Part shown: positions 33,564 to 41,545 of the stretch, piece by piece
Layout of the letters: each line of letters opens with the position of its first letter
How positions within the stretch are numbered: position 1 is the first letter of the stretch
Source: an uncultured Alphaproteobacteria bacterium
GTDB taxonomy: Bacteria; Pseudomonadota; Alphaproteobacteria; Rs-D84
Direction of reading: 5' to 3'
Assembly: GCA_949878575.1 (NCBI GenBank)
Contig: CATLAX010000001.1
Location: 266,752 to 320,219, forward strand
Length of the DNA stretch: 53,468 nt
Notes under the pieces: model-generated
What the model saw: only the letters and a program-made list of their open reading frames with translations
Databases searched by the model: none
What the model was told of the DNA's origin: nothing
Program-made: the position numbers and the translations under genes

Positions 33564-34253
33564 ATGAACAACCGTTTTCACAGAATTTTAAACAGAATGG
33601 CGTTGTTTACAGCGTTGCTGGCGGTGGGGCTGATTTTGTTTTGGGGGCCGTTTATGCAGATTGCAACCGCAAGCATATATTTAAACGGCATTATTATCGG
33701 CACCACGTTGTTTGGCATAGGACTTTGTTTCTGGGAAATGTTTCGCCTGTTGCCGGAATATAAATGGGCGCGTGCATTTTTCCGCGGTAATAAAAAGGCG
33801 GATTTGCCGCCGCGGCTGTTGCGGCCGGCCGCAACAATCCTGCGTTGCGGCGGGCGTGTGCCGGTGGCAACGGTTACGGCGGCAATGGACATGATTGCCG
33901 TGCGGCTGGAAGATTCACGCGAATCGGTGCGATATATTACAAACACGCTTATATTTTTAGGGTTGCTTGGGACTTTTTGGGGGCTGATAATGACCGTCGG
34001 CGGATTTGCGGAGTTAATCGGCGGCTTAAACTTTAACGATGAAGCGGTTTTGGATTTAATGCAACAGGGGTTGTCAAAGCCCTTGGCCGGAATGGCTACC
34101 GCGTTTACCAGTTCCTTGATGGGGCTGGGGGGCAGTTTGACTGTGGGGTTCTTGGGACTGCAACTGCAGATGGCCCAGAATTCCATCTATCATGAACTGG
34201 AAGACTATCTGGCGTCTTGTGCGTCTGTACGCAAAGATGCCGGATTGGAATAA
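33564..34253 (+). CDS. MotA/TolQ/ExbB-type proton channel subunit
   Basis: 229 aa from the ATG at 33564 (GAGAGA upstream). Four hydrophobic segments at about 13-30, 36-60, 122-145 and 170-192. The last two form the MotA_ExbB pattern: NTLIFLGLLGTFWGLIMTVG and LAGMATAFTSSLMGLGGSLT. In this superfamily five such subunits surround two MotB/TolR-like rods and couple proton flow to mechanical work. Directly followed by a MotB/OmpA-like gene (22-base gap). With no flagellar genes nearby, it is probably an envelope motor, not a flagellar stator. Confidence 0.85.
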   Translation: MNNRFHRILNRMALFTALLAVGLILFWGPFMQIATASIYLNGIIIGTTLFGIGLCFWEMFRLLPEYKWARAFFRGNKKADLPPRLLRPAATILRCGGRVPVATVTAAMDMIAVRLEDSRESVRYITNTLIFLGLLGTFWGLIMTVGGFAELIGGLNFNDEAVLDLMQQGLSKPLAGMATAFTSSLMGLGGSLTVGFLGLQLQMAQNSIYHELEDYLASCASVRKDAGLE

Positions 34254-34275
34254 ATCTAAGCTAGGGGAGGGGGAA

Positions 34276-35421
34276 ATGTTAAACATTCGCTTTCGGGAAA
34301 GAACAAATACATGGCCCGCGTTTGTGGATTTGTTTTCCAACCTTGTTATCATACTGATATTTTTGCTGATAGTGTTTGTGTTCCTGTGGACAACGACCAG
34401 TGTGTTTAACAAACGCACCGGCACGCGTACAATAACACAGCTGAAACAGACAAATGCTGAGCAAATGGAAAAAATTCAACAGATGACCGCGGACGAGCAG
34501 GAAGCGAAACGTCTGTTAATACTGGCGCGGTCAGAACTGGAAAATCTGGAAAACAGCAACGCAGAGTTAAATGAAGAGTTAAACCAGATGGATTTAAGCG
34601 TGGAAGATCTGGTCAACGCTTATGAGGCAAAGGTTGTGGAATTACAGTCGCGTGATACGGAAATGCAGAGCCGGATTGCATCCCTGACGACACAGTTGAA
34701 TCAGGCGACCATTGACAAGGAAAACGCGGCCAAACTGGAACAGGAACGTCGCGCCCTGCAACAGGAAATACAGGAAATGAGCCGCCAGGCCGCCGCCCAG
34801 AACGAGGCGGAACGTGCGCGCTGGGATGCGGAAATGGCACAGTTACAGGCGGCGCTGGACGCGGCAGAGGAAAAATCCCGCGCCCAGGAAATTCAATATG
34901 TTGAAATGTCGTCGCGGTTAAACCGGGCGCTGGCGGACAAAGTGGCGGAATTAAACAGCCTGCAGGCGTACCAGTCCGATTTTTACAAATCAATAAAAAC
35001 GGCGCTGGGCGACCGTACGACTGTGCAGCCCGATGGCGACCGCTTTATCGTATCCAGTGACATTTTGTTCCCCAGCGGTTCATATACCCTGTCGCCGGAG
35101 GGAAAAAAGCAGCTGCGCCTGATTGCAAACGTGATAAAGGATTTTGAAGAAAAAATTCCGTCAGACGTAAACTGGATTATTCGTGTTGACGGCCATACGG
35201 ACAAAACACCGGTTGTTCCGGGAACGCGCGCGTACAGGAATAATACGGAATTGTCGCTGCGTCGTGCGACGGCGGTTGCGGATGCGCTGGCGGCGGCGGG
35301 CGTGTCAAAACGGCGCCTGGTCCCCAGTGGGTTTGGCGACATGCATCCCGTTGAACTGGGCAACAGTCCGGATGCGTTGCAGAAAAACCGCCGGATAGAG
35401 TTGCAATTAACCAACAGATAA
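34276..35421 (+). CDS. MotB-like rod with coiled coil and OmpA domain
   Basis: 381 aa from the ATG at 34276 (AGGGGAGGGGG upstream). Short cytoplasmic N-terminus, then AFVDLFSNLVIILIFLLIVF. D18 matches the proton-binding Asp of MotB. A coiled coil of about 200 residues, rich in Glu, Gln and Ala, spans the periplasm. The C-terminal OmpA domain (about 250-381) has ILFPSGSYTLSPEGKKQLRL, VDGHTDKTPV, LSLRRATAV and GFGDMHPV for peptidoglycan binding. Forms a unit with the upstream channel gene; a terminator follows. Confidence 0.87.
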   Translation: MLNIRFRERTNTWPAFVDLFSNLVIILIFLLIVFVFLWTTTSVFNKRTGTRTITQLKQTNAEQMEKIQQMTADEQEAKRLLILARSELENLENSNAELNEELNQMDLSVEDLVNAYEAKVVELQSRDTEMQSRIASLTTQLNQATIDKENAAKLEQERRALQQEIQEMSRQAAAQNEAERARWDAEMAQLQAALDAAEEKSRAQEIQYVEMSSRLNRALADKVAELNSLQAYQSDFYKSIKTALGDRTTVQPDGDRFIVSSDILFPSGSYTLSPEGKKQLRLIANVIKDFEEKIPSDVNWIIRVDGHTDKTPVVPGTRAYRNNTELSLRRATAVADALAAAGVSKRRLVPSGFGDMHPVELGNSPDALQKNRRIELQLTNR

Positions 35422-35436
35422 AAAGCAACAGATAAA

Positions 35437-35472
35437 AAAGCGCCTGTTGGGGGCGCTTTATCATTTTTTTAG
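35437..35472 (+). terminator. Rho-independent terminator after the MotB-like gene
   Basis: AAAGCGCC (35437-35444) and GGCGCTTT (35452-35459), seven-base loop, then ATCATTTTTTT. It is tail-to-tail with polA. Confidence 0.85.
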
Positions 35473-35514
35473 GATATGCGTGGCCATTTGCCGGCGGAGC
35501 CTAAAGCATTATGT

Positions 35515-38301
35515 CTATTTTCCCCAGAACGGGCCGATGACATATTCCGCGCGCAGCGGCACGGACAGCCTTGCCACGTTTTCCATCGCATATTTTATTT
35601 TATCCGCAAATTCCGCCGCCACATTTTCGTCGCATTCAAAAATCATTTCGTCATGAACCTGCATAATCATGCGGATTCTGTCAGAATTCGGCCGCATCAG
35701 CGTTTCATCAATTTTTACCATTGCGCGGCGCATTAAATCCGCCTCAAACCCCTGTATCGGGGCGTTTACAGCCGCACGCATGGCATATGCCCGCATGCGG
35801 GGATTTTTTACCTCCGGCAATTCTATGCGGCGCCCCCACGGGGTGTATACGCATGCATGTTCTGTGGCAAATTGTTTTGTATTTTCTATATATTTTTTTA
35901 TTTCCGGCAGACCAGCCATATAAGAGTTTATTATTTCAGACGCCGCATCGCGCGACATGCCCAGCTGGCCCGCCAGGCCGAATGACGAAATGCCATAGAT
36001 AATTGAAAAGTTTACGGTTTTTGCCGCACGGCGCAAATCTTTGGGGACCGGCCGGTCGGCCGGAATGCCAAATATTGTGCGGGCGGTTTGCTCGTGAATA
36101 TCTGTGTTGTTGTGAAATGTATCCTTAAATGTTTTTACATCCGCCACATCGGCCAGCAGGCGCAGCTGTATCTGGGAATAGTCTGCGGAAATAAGAACAC
36201 GGCCCGACGGGGCGACAAAGCATTTTCTGATTTCTTCACCAAGCTTTGTCTTAATCGGGATGTTTTGCAGGTTCGGGTCCCGTGACGACAGGCGTGCCGT
36301 GTTTGTACTGGTCTGCAGATATGTTGTGTGAATGCGGCCGTCTGATGCAATCTGGCGCGGCAATGCGTCCGCGTATGTTCCCGCCAGCTTTGCAATGGAA
36401 CGCCATTGCAGAATTTTTTCTATAATCGGGTGGCTGTCTGCCAAATCATTTAATGTTTCGGCGTCCGTGCTGCGCTTTTTATTTGCCGGCAGATGCAATT
36501 CGTCAAACAATATTACGCCCAGCTGCTTTGGGCTGGCTATATTGAACTCATGGCCCGCCATTTCCCATATTTCGCGTTCCAGTGCGGCCAGCTGCGTGTG
36601 AAACACGCCGGACAGTTTTTGCAAATCCGCGCGGTTGACCAAAACGCCCGCGCGTTCCATCCCCAGCAGTATGGGCATCAGCGGCCGGTCGCATTCATCA
36701 TATAATTTTTTTAGTTCCGGTTTTGCATCCAGTTCCGGTCGCATTTTTTCATACAGTGCGAACGACACTGTCGCGTCTTCTGCGGCATATGGTGCGGCCG
36801 CCGATATGGCCAGGGTGTCAAAAAATCTGTCCGCGTCGCGCGTTGTTTTCGGAAACAGCGATGCAAAGGATATGTTTTCATGACCCAGGTAACGCATCGC
36901 CAGTTCATCCAGACCGTGTGTGTGCGCGGTGCCGTGCAATATGTATGACAGCAGCATTGTGTCGTCAAAAGGACGGATTTTTGCGGTATCCCATCCCTCG
37001 TTTTCCAAAATATGAAAATCGTATTTCAGGTTGTGGCCGACCTTTATCACATTTTTATCTGTCAGTACCGGCCACAATATGCGGCGGACGTCATCAACCG
37101 TCATCTGATCCGGGGCCAGTGTTTCGCCGCCGAACAAATCGGCCGCGGATGCTTTATGACGCAGTGGAATATACGCGCCGTGCGTTCCGTCCGCCGCCAG
37201 CGATATTCCGACCAGTTTTGCCGTCATCTGGTTTAAACCGGTCGTTTCCGTGTCCATTGCGATTACATTTTTTATACGCGCCAGAAATGCGGCCAGATCT
37301 TTGGCGTTTGTAATAACCTCATGCGTTATGGGTGCGGCGCGCACAGTGGCAACCTGCGCGGACGGGGCGTCCGGCATTATGTCTGTCGGGCAATCGGAAC
37401 CCGGATATGCCGGAATTTCCGGCTGGGCGTCCGGATTGTATTTGTCAATGGGAAACAGTTTTTCTATTTTTGCAATCAGCGAGTTGCTTTCCAGTTTTTC
37501 GCGCACGAACGCCAGTGCCGCCGGCGTGTTAAACACAAACGGCGCGATGACAAGTCCGGATAAATCAACGTCGTCTTTCAGTGTGACAAGGCGGCGCGAA
37601 ACATATGCCAGTTCCCGGTTGTCGCGCAACAGGCCGCGTATGCGTTCGCTTTTTATTTCATCCAGATGTTCATAAATTCCGTCCAGACTGCCGAACTGAT
37701 TAACCAGTTCTGAGGCTTTTTTAGGGCCGATGCCCGGTACGCCCGGCACGTTGTCAGACGTGTCGCCCATTAAACTTTGCACGTCTATGACCTGGTCCGG
37801 GCGCACGCCGAATTTTTCCAGAACCTGAGGCTCGCGCACATCATGCGCCTTCATCCCGTCGTACAGGTATACGCAGTCTGACACCAGCTGCATTAAATCC
37901 TTGTCGCTGGTAATAATGCGGGTGGCATCATGGCTGTGACAGTTCCCGCGTGCCAGTGTCGCGATTACATCGTCCGCCTCTACGCCGGGAATGCACAAAA
38001 CCGGCATTCCGACCGCCGCCATTGCCGCGCGTACCATTGCACTTTGCGTAATTAAATCCGCCGGTGTCTCAGAACGGTTTGCCTTGTATGCGGGATATAT
38101 ATCTTGGCGGAAAGTGATGCGTGACGCGTCAAACACGCATACAAATGCATCGCCGGGCTTTGCCGCCGCCAATACGGGCAGAATCATGTTTAAAAATCCG
38201 TATACGGCGCCGGTCGGTACACCGTCGCTGCGGGTTAGCCTGCTGTGTACGCCGTAATATGCGCGAAAAAGCAAAGAATTCCCGTCAATCAGTGTCAGCA
38301 T
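35515..38301 (-). CDS. polA: DNA polymerase I
   Basis: 928 aa, normal length; fills gaps and removes RNA primers. Start at 38301 (MLTLIDGNSLLFRAYYG) with GGGATGA upstream, rather than the upstream ATG at 38334. The 5'-3' exonuclease domain has GVEADDVIATLA and QSLMGDTSDNVPGVPGIGPK. The 3'-5' exonuclease DTETTGLN motif is intact, so proofreading is probably active. The polymerase domain shows motif A (ADYSQIQLRLLA), motif B (RRAAKTVNFSIIYG) and motif C (VHDEMIFE, 882-889). Unlike many alphaproteobacterial relatives, it is adjacent to a small barrel gene and pth. Confidence 0.97.
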   Translation of the reverse strand: MLTLIDGNSLLFRAYYGVHSRLTRSDGVPTGAVYGFLNMILPVLAAAKPGDAFVCVFDASRITFRQDIYPAYKANRSETPADLITQSAMVRAAMAAVGMPVLCIPGVEADDVIATLARGNCHSHDATRIITSDKDLMQLVSDCVYLYDGMKAHDVREPQVLEKFGVRPDQVIDVQSLMGDTSDNVPGVPGIGPKKASELVNQFGSLDGIYEHLDEIKSERIRGLLRDNRELAYVSRRLVTLKDDVDLSGLVIAPFVFNTPAALAFVREKLESNSLIAKIEKLFPIDKYNPDAQPEIPAYPGSDCPTDIMPDAPSAQVATVRAAPITHEVITNAKDLAAFLARIKNVIAMDTETTGLNQMTAKLVGISLAADGTHGAYIPLRHKASAADLFGGETLAPDQMTVDDVRRILWPVLTDKNVIKVGHNLKYDFHILENEGWDTAKIRPFDDTMLLSYILHGTAHTHGLDELAMRYLGHENISFASLFPKTTRDADRFFDTLAISAAAPYAAEDATVSFALYEKMRPELDAKPELKKLYDECDRPLMPILLGMERAGVLVNRADLQKLSGVFHTQLAALEREIWEMAGHEFNIASPKQLGVILFDELHLPANKKRSTDAETLNDLADSHPIIEKILQWRSIAKLAGTYADALPRQIASDGRIHTTYLQTSTNTARLSSRDPNLQNIPIKTKLGEEIRKCFVAPSGRVLISADYSQIQLRLLADVADVKTFKDTFHNNTDIHEQTARTIFGIPADRPVPKDLRRAAKTVNFSIIYGISSFGLAGQLGMSRDAASEIINSYMAGLPEIKKYIENTKQFATEHACVYTPWGRRIELPEVKNPRMRAYAMRAAVNAPIQGFEADLMRRAMVKIDETLMRPNSDRIRMIMQVHDEMIFECDENVAAEFADKIKYAMENVARLSVPLRAEYVIGPFWGK

Positions 38302-38354
38302 ATAATCATCCCATGAAATTGTGTGCGGGGACATGGCCCCGCACGTTGTATATG

Positions 38355-38894
38355 TTAAAACGTATAGCGCAGTTTTGCACGCACGTCATAGTGCAGAATA
38401 TCCGCATCATCCGGGCCGGCCGTAAACGCGTTGTGGGCGTACAGGGCGCGTGCCTCTGCGTCTATTTTAAACGGCAGTACCGGCAGTTTGAATGTTAAAC
38501 CCAGCATGCCCTGGTATGCAGCCGTGCTGTCCATATCCGTGCCGTGACCCGCGTCGCCGTCAAAAATTACGCCAACGCCGGCACCGATATATGGCGCCAC
38601 AACAGGTGTCGGCATTTTTAAGTAAACGTTGCCCATGGCAATATTCGCCGTGATGTCTTTGTCGTTTAGATAATTGTATTCAATTTCTGCACGAACCAGC
38701 GGAATATCCAGCCCCAGCACCGCACCATATGACTGGGCCATGTCGGAATGTGTGTCGCCGTCAATGAAGGTTGTTACACCGCCGATGCCGGCCGTGGCGC
38801 CGATATACGGATCAAACAGCAGGTTCGCGTGCGCCGGTGCCGCCATGGATGCAATAAACGCCGCCGTTAAAAAAGACGCGGATTTTAATTTCAT
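38355..38894 (-). CDS. small outer-membrane beta-barrel protein
   Basis: 179 aa. Signal peptide (MKLKSASFLTAAFIASMAAPAHA, cleaved after residue 23). The mature chain alternates hydrophobic and polar residues in about eight strands (FDPYIGATAGIGGVTTF, APYIGAGVGVIFDGD, AYQGMLGLTFKLPV, DVRAKLRYTF) and ends in Phe, the signal for insertion by BamA. It matches the OmpA-like or Opa-like eight-strand porin class in size. AAGGAG precedes the start. Divergent from pth across 47 bases; polA begins 53 bases beyond its stop. Confidence 0.82.
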   Translation of the reverse strand: MKLKSASFLTAAFIASMAAPAHANLLFDPYIGATAGIGGVTTFIDGDTHSDMAQSYGAVLGLDIPLVRAEIEYNYLNDKDITANIAMGNVYLKMPTPVVAPYIGAGVGVIFDGDAGHGTDMDSTAAYQGMLGLTFKLPVLPFKIDAEARALYAHNAFTAGPDDADILHYDVRAKLRYTF

Positions 38895-38941
38895 ATTTAT
38901 CTCCTTTCTGTGATATTATAATAAAAAAAAGAGTGGTATAC

Positions 38942-39463
38942 ATGCAAGAAAATAAACCTGTTTTAGTTGTCGGTTTGGGAAATCCGGGGCCTGAATACGT
39001 TCGCACGCGCCATAATGTCGGGTTTCATGCATTGCGGCGTATGGCGGGTGATGCGTGCACGTGGAAGAAAGAAAAGAACGCGTTGACGTGCGCGATGAAT
39101 ATTGACGGGCGCCGTGTTATATTCGCCATGCCTCAAACATATATGAATCTGTCGGGAAATGCGGTGGGGCCGTTGATGGCGTTTTATAAAATACCGTTGG
39201 AAAATTTAATAGTCATTCATGACGACATGGATTTGCCTGTTGGCCGGATGCGTGAAAAGACCGGCGGGGGCAGTGCGGGCCACAACGGCATAAAGTCAAT
39301 AGATGCGGCCGTTGGAAATGAATACCGGCGCATCAGGATAGGTATCGGTCATCCGCGTGATTTGGGAATTCCGATGTCGCCGGCGGATTGGGTTTTGGGA
39401 AAGTTTACATCGGATCAGCTAATGGAAATAGAGCGCGTGATTGACAGCATACGACTGTTTTAA
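38942..39463 (+). CDS. pth: peptidyl-tRNA hydrolase
   Basis: Releases peptides from prematurely dropped peptidyl-tRNA. 173 aa from the ATG at 38942 (GAGTGG upstream). Family marks: GLGNPGPEYVRTRHNVGF (N14 and catalytic H24), QTYMNLSG, HDDMDLPVG (93-101) and GGGSAGHNGIKSI (108-120). Slightly shorter than the usual 185-195 at the C-terminus. Its stop overlaps the end of the converging secreted-protein gene by four bases. Confidence 0.96.
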   Translation: MQENKPVLVVGLGNPGPEYVRTRHNVGFHALRRMAGDACTWKKEKNALTCAMNIDGRRVIFAMPQTYMNLSGNAVGPLMAFYKIPLENLIVIHDDMDLPVGRMREKTGGGSAGHNGIKSIDAAVGNEYRRIRIGIGHPRDLGIPMSPADWVLGKFTSDQLMEIERVIDSIRLF

Positions 39464-40716
39464 TTACCGGAATAGTTTATTGTGGTGCCGTCGGGCAGTT
39501 TAAATGAAGCGCCCGTGTTGTCCGTAAAAGTTATTGTGTTATCATAGTAACAATTGGTTATATTGCTGGCCCCAGAACTTGATGTTGAGCCGTATGGGCA
39601 TTTGTGTTCACCAGTTGAATCACAGTAATATCCCGCTGTGCAGTCTTTTTCGGTCGCTTGTAAAGTAATTGTATATGTCGTAGTGGCACTGTCTGTTATC
39701 GGGCATGCACTGAATGATATTTCGTCCCCCGGCTTGTTTCCTCCTTGAATATTTCCGCAGTTTTCTGTGCAGGTCCATCCTGTCACAATTTTTCCGTTTC
39801 CACAGGCGTTCGCAGCGGCAACAGTGCAGTTCGTACCAAATTTACAGTTTGTGGTGGGCGGTGTGACACCGCTGTTGGGGCATGTATATTTTATTGTGTA
39901 TGGTTTTGCATCCCATTTTCCTAATAGCTCAATGGTTCCGTCTTCGGTTGTGTTCGTACTTGGTGTGGTATTTGCACTATTAAAACTTTTATTTCCATAC
40001 GAACCACTCAAATAACCCACATTGGTTATATACGTAGTATCACCTTTGCCAAATCCAAGAAATGTTCCGCAGTTACTTGTTGCAAGTGTTCGTATTGCAT
40101 CACCACCCGGCCTTGGCATAATCCATTCTTCATCAAAGGGACCGTTCGCGTTTGTTGAAAAACCAGTATTATATTGTTCGTATACTGTTGGTGGGTCGTC
40201 GCCTAGTGAGGCGTCCATGAAATTTGGTTTAAGAGTGATTTTATATATTTTCCCCTCGCAACGTCCACCAATTATAGAGATGTCCAACCAATTAGGTTCA
40301 GCGTATTTGGCCATTGATGCCCCGTTTGTACTATTAAATTTATAGTTGTCGCCACATTGTTTACATGTACATGTGTTGTTTTTGCACGAACCTTCGTCAC
40401 CCTTTTGAAATTCAAGATTTGCGGCACATGTTACCTCCCAATAGCATTTTTCGTCTGTTGGATTGGGTAAAAATGTGTTGGACGCAAAAATACTTGTACC
40501 CCATCCACTTGGTTTTGGACCGGAGCAATTTTTACATTGACTGTCACCCTTTTTTGCGTATTTTCCTGGAGCGCATTCTATGCAGTCTGCGCTCAGATTA
40601 TCCCATCCGCATCCGGCAATATTCGTACATTCTGTACTTGATAATCCAGCACAACTTACAGCAAAGACAGAGCTGGTGACAAATGTTAATAATAGTGCAA
40701 ATATATATTTTCTCAT
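39460..40716 (-). CDS. secreted Cys-rich protein with TNFR-like modules
   Basis: 418 aa from 40716 (MRKYIFALLLTFVTSSVFA, signal peptide); an ATG at 40725 is also possible. N-terminal Cys modules (CTNIAGCGWDN, CIECAPGKYAKKGDSQC) have the look of CxxC-x-PG-Y growth-factor-receptor repeats. A central beta-rich part of about 150 residues has few Cys. The C-terminal region has CTAGYYCDSTGEHKCPYGST and ends KLPDGTTINYSGN. The GYY/CP unit recalls the 3442-4032 protein. Probably displayed on the surface; no enzyme motif. There is little room for its own promoter after the upstream terminator. Confidence 0.75.
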   Translation of the reverse strand: MRKYIFALLLTFVTSSVFAVSCAGLSSTECTNIAGCGWDNLSADCIECAPGKYAKKGDSQCKNCSGPKPSGWGTSIFASNTFLPNPTDEKCYWEVTCAANLEFQKGDEGSCKNNTCTCKQCGDNYKFNSTNGASMAKYAEPNWLDISIIGGRCEGKIYKITLKPNFMDASLGDDPPTVYEQYNTGFSTNANGPFDEEWIMPRPGGDAIRTLATSNCGTFLGFGKGDTTYITNVGYLSGSYGNKSFNSANTTPSTNTTEDGTIELLGKWDAKPYTIKYTCPNSGVTPPTTNCKFGTNCTVAAANACGNGKIVTGWTCTENCGNIQGGNKPGDEISFSACPITDSATTTYTITLQATEKDCTAGYYCDSTGEHKCPYGSTSSSGASNITNCYYDNTITFTDNTGASFKLPDGTTINYSGN

Positions 40717-40756
40717 CCTGTACATAATGCTAAAAAAATACCATGGGCGACGCAAT

Positions 40757-40787
40757 AAAAAAATCCGCCACACGGCGGATTTTTTTT
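40757..40787 (-). terminator. Rho-independent terminator after the lipoprotein gene
   Basis: A 13-bp stem of seven A/T pairs plus TCCGCC/GGCGGA, loop ACAC. It overlaps the stop codon of the lipoprotein gene and lies 40 bases before the start of the secreted-protein gene downstream. Confidence 0.9.
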
Positions 40788-41223
40788 ATCGTTGTTTATT
40801 ATGTTGATTTATTGTCCAGCCCTGTTTTACATACCATAGACTGTCTTCCTTGGCGGCGGCACCAGGCTTAAAGCGCATATTGCCACGTCCACGGATTTTA
40901 TGAGGGGCTATTTTGATACGTGAATCTAATGCCTTCCTCATATTTTCTATATTTAAAGGTGCGTAGTTTTCAAAATAGCCATCATTTACAACTGATAAAT
41001 AAATATAGCGAACATACGGGTCGTGCGCATGAACTTTGATTACGGTCGGTTCTATTTCTTCATAATAATCCTGAAACCATTTTAATTCCACGTCATGCTG
41101 TGTTGATGGAGGAACGGGATCCGGTTCGTCTTTGTCGCATGATGCCATCAGGCCCGCGCCGGCGATTGCCAGTGCCGGCAGACCGCGTTTTAAATTGTAC
41201 ATTATTTTGTCTGTAAAGCGCAT
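40786..41223 (-). CDS. small lipoprotein, function unknown
   Basis: 145 aa. N-terminal signal with lipobox LMASC, so lipidation at C29 (IAGAGLMASCDKDEPDPVP) is expected. An Asp after Cys would favour inner-membrane retention by the E. coli rule, but that rule may not hold here. The mature part has WFQDYYEEIEPTVIKVHAHD, YVRYIYLSVVNDGYF and an Arg/Lys-rich segment. AAGGAGCGACAA precedes the start. No family recognised. It is the likely product of the promoter at 41506-41534, which gives it a structured leader of about 275 bases. Confidence 0.7.
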   Translation of the reverse strand: MRFTDKIMYNLKRGLPALAIAGAGLMASCDKDEPDPVPPSTQHDVELKWFQDYYEEIEPTVIKVHAHDPYVRYIYLSVVNDGYFENYAPLNIENMRKALDSRIKIAPHKIRGRGNMRFKPGAAAKEDSLWYVKQGWTINQHNKQR

Positions 41224-41287
41224 TTGTCGCTCCTTTTGTTGTTGTGCGGGCGCGGGCGGACAATGTTCCTATGCTTGCAACGGAAAA

Positions 41288-41500
41288 GGGCCGGCAAAAC
41301 AGCCGGCCCCCCATCAAAACACGTTCGCACCAAATTCACCCCGGTGCATTGTCGGAATATGCAGTGCATGTTTTGTCTGCACCACGCCGTACCGCGTGCA
41401 TGGCCCGTTGTGCGGACTGTGCGGCGCCGGTATTTGTTCAAGATGCAGATATTGCATATGCAATACATAACCCTTTGTTTTTGGTCTTTTACTAACCTGA
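41288..41500 (-). ncRNA. structured leader or small RNA upstream of the lipoprotein gene
   Basis: Minus-strand transcript from about 41500 to a terminator-like hairpin: GGGCCGGC/GCCGGCCC (8 bp, loop TGTTTT) followed by TTTT at 41284-41287. Upstream structure includes the perfect palindrome ATTGCATATGCAAT, the stem CACGC/GCGTG and a CAAAACA/TGTTTTG closing helix around a GCACC/GGTGC hairpin. No open frame of note. It could be an independent RNA of about 210 nt or a 5' leader with attenuation. It resembles no RNA family I can name. Confidence 0.45.
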
Positions 41501-41505
41501 TTAAA

Positions 41506-41534
41506 ATTTTAGGACATATGAAATGTTTTGTCAA
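41506..41534 (-). promoter_or_regulatory. near-consensus promoter for the 41288-41500 RNA
   Basis: TTGACA (41534-41529), exactly 17 bases, TAAAAT (41511-41506) on the minus strand, 12 bases past the stop of the 988-aa gene. Confidence 0.8.
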
Positions 41535-41545
41535 TAGGATAAAAA

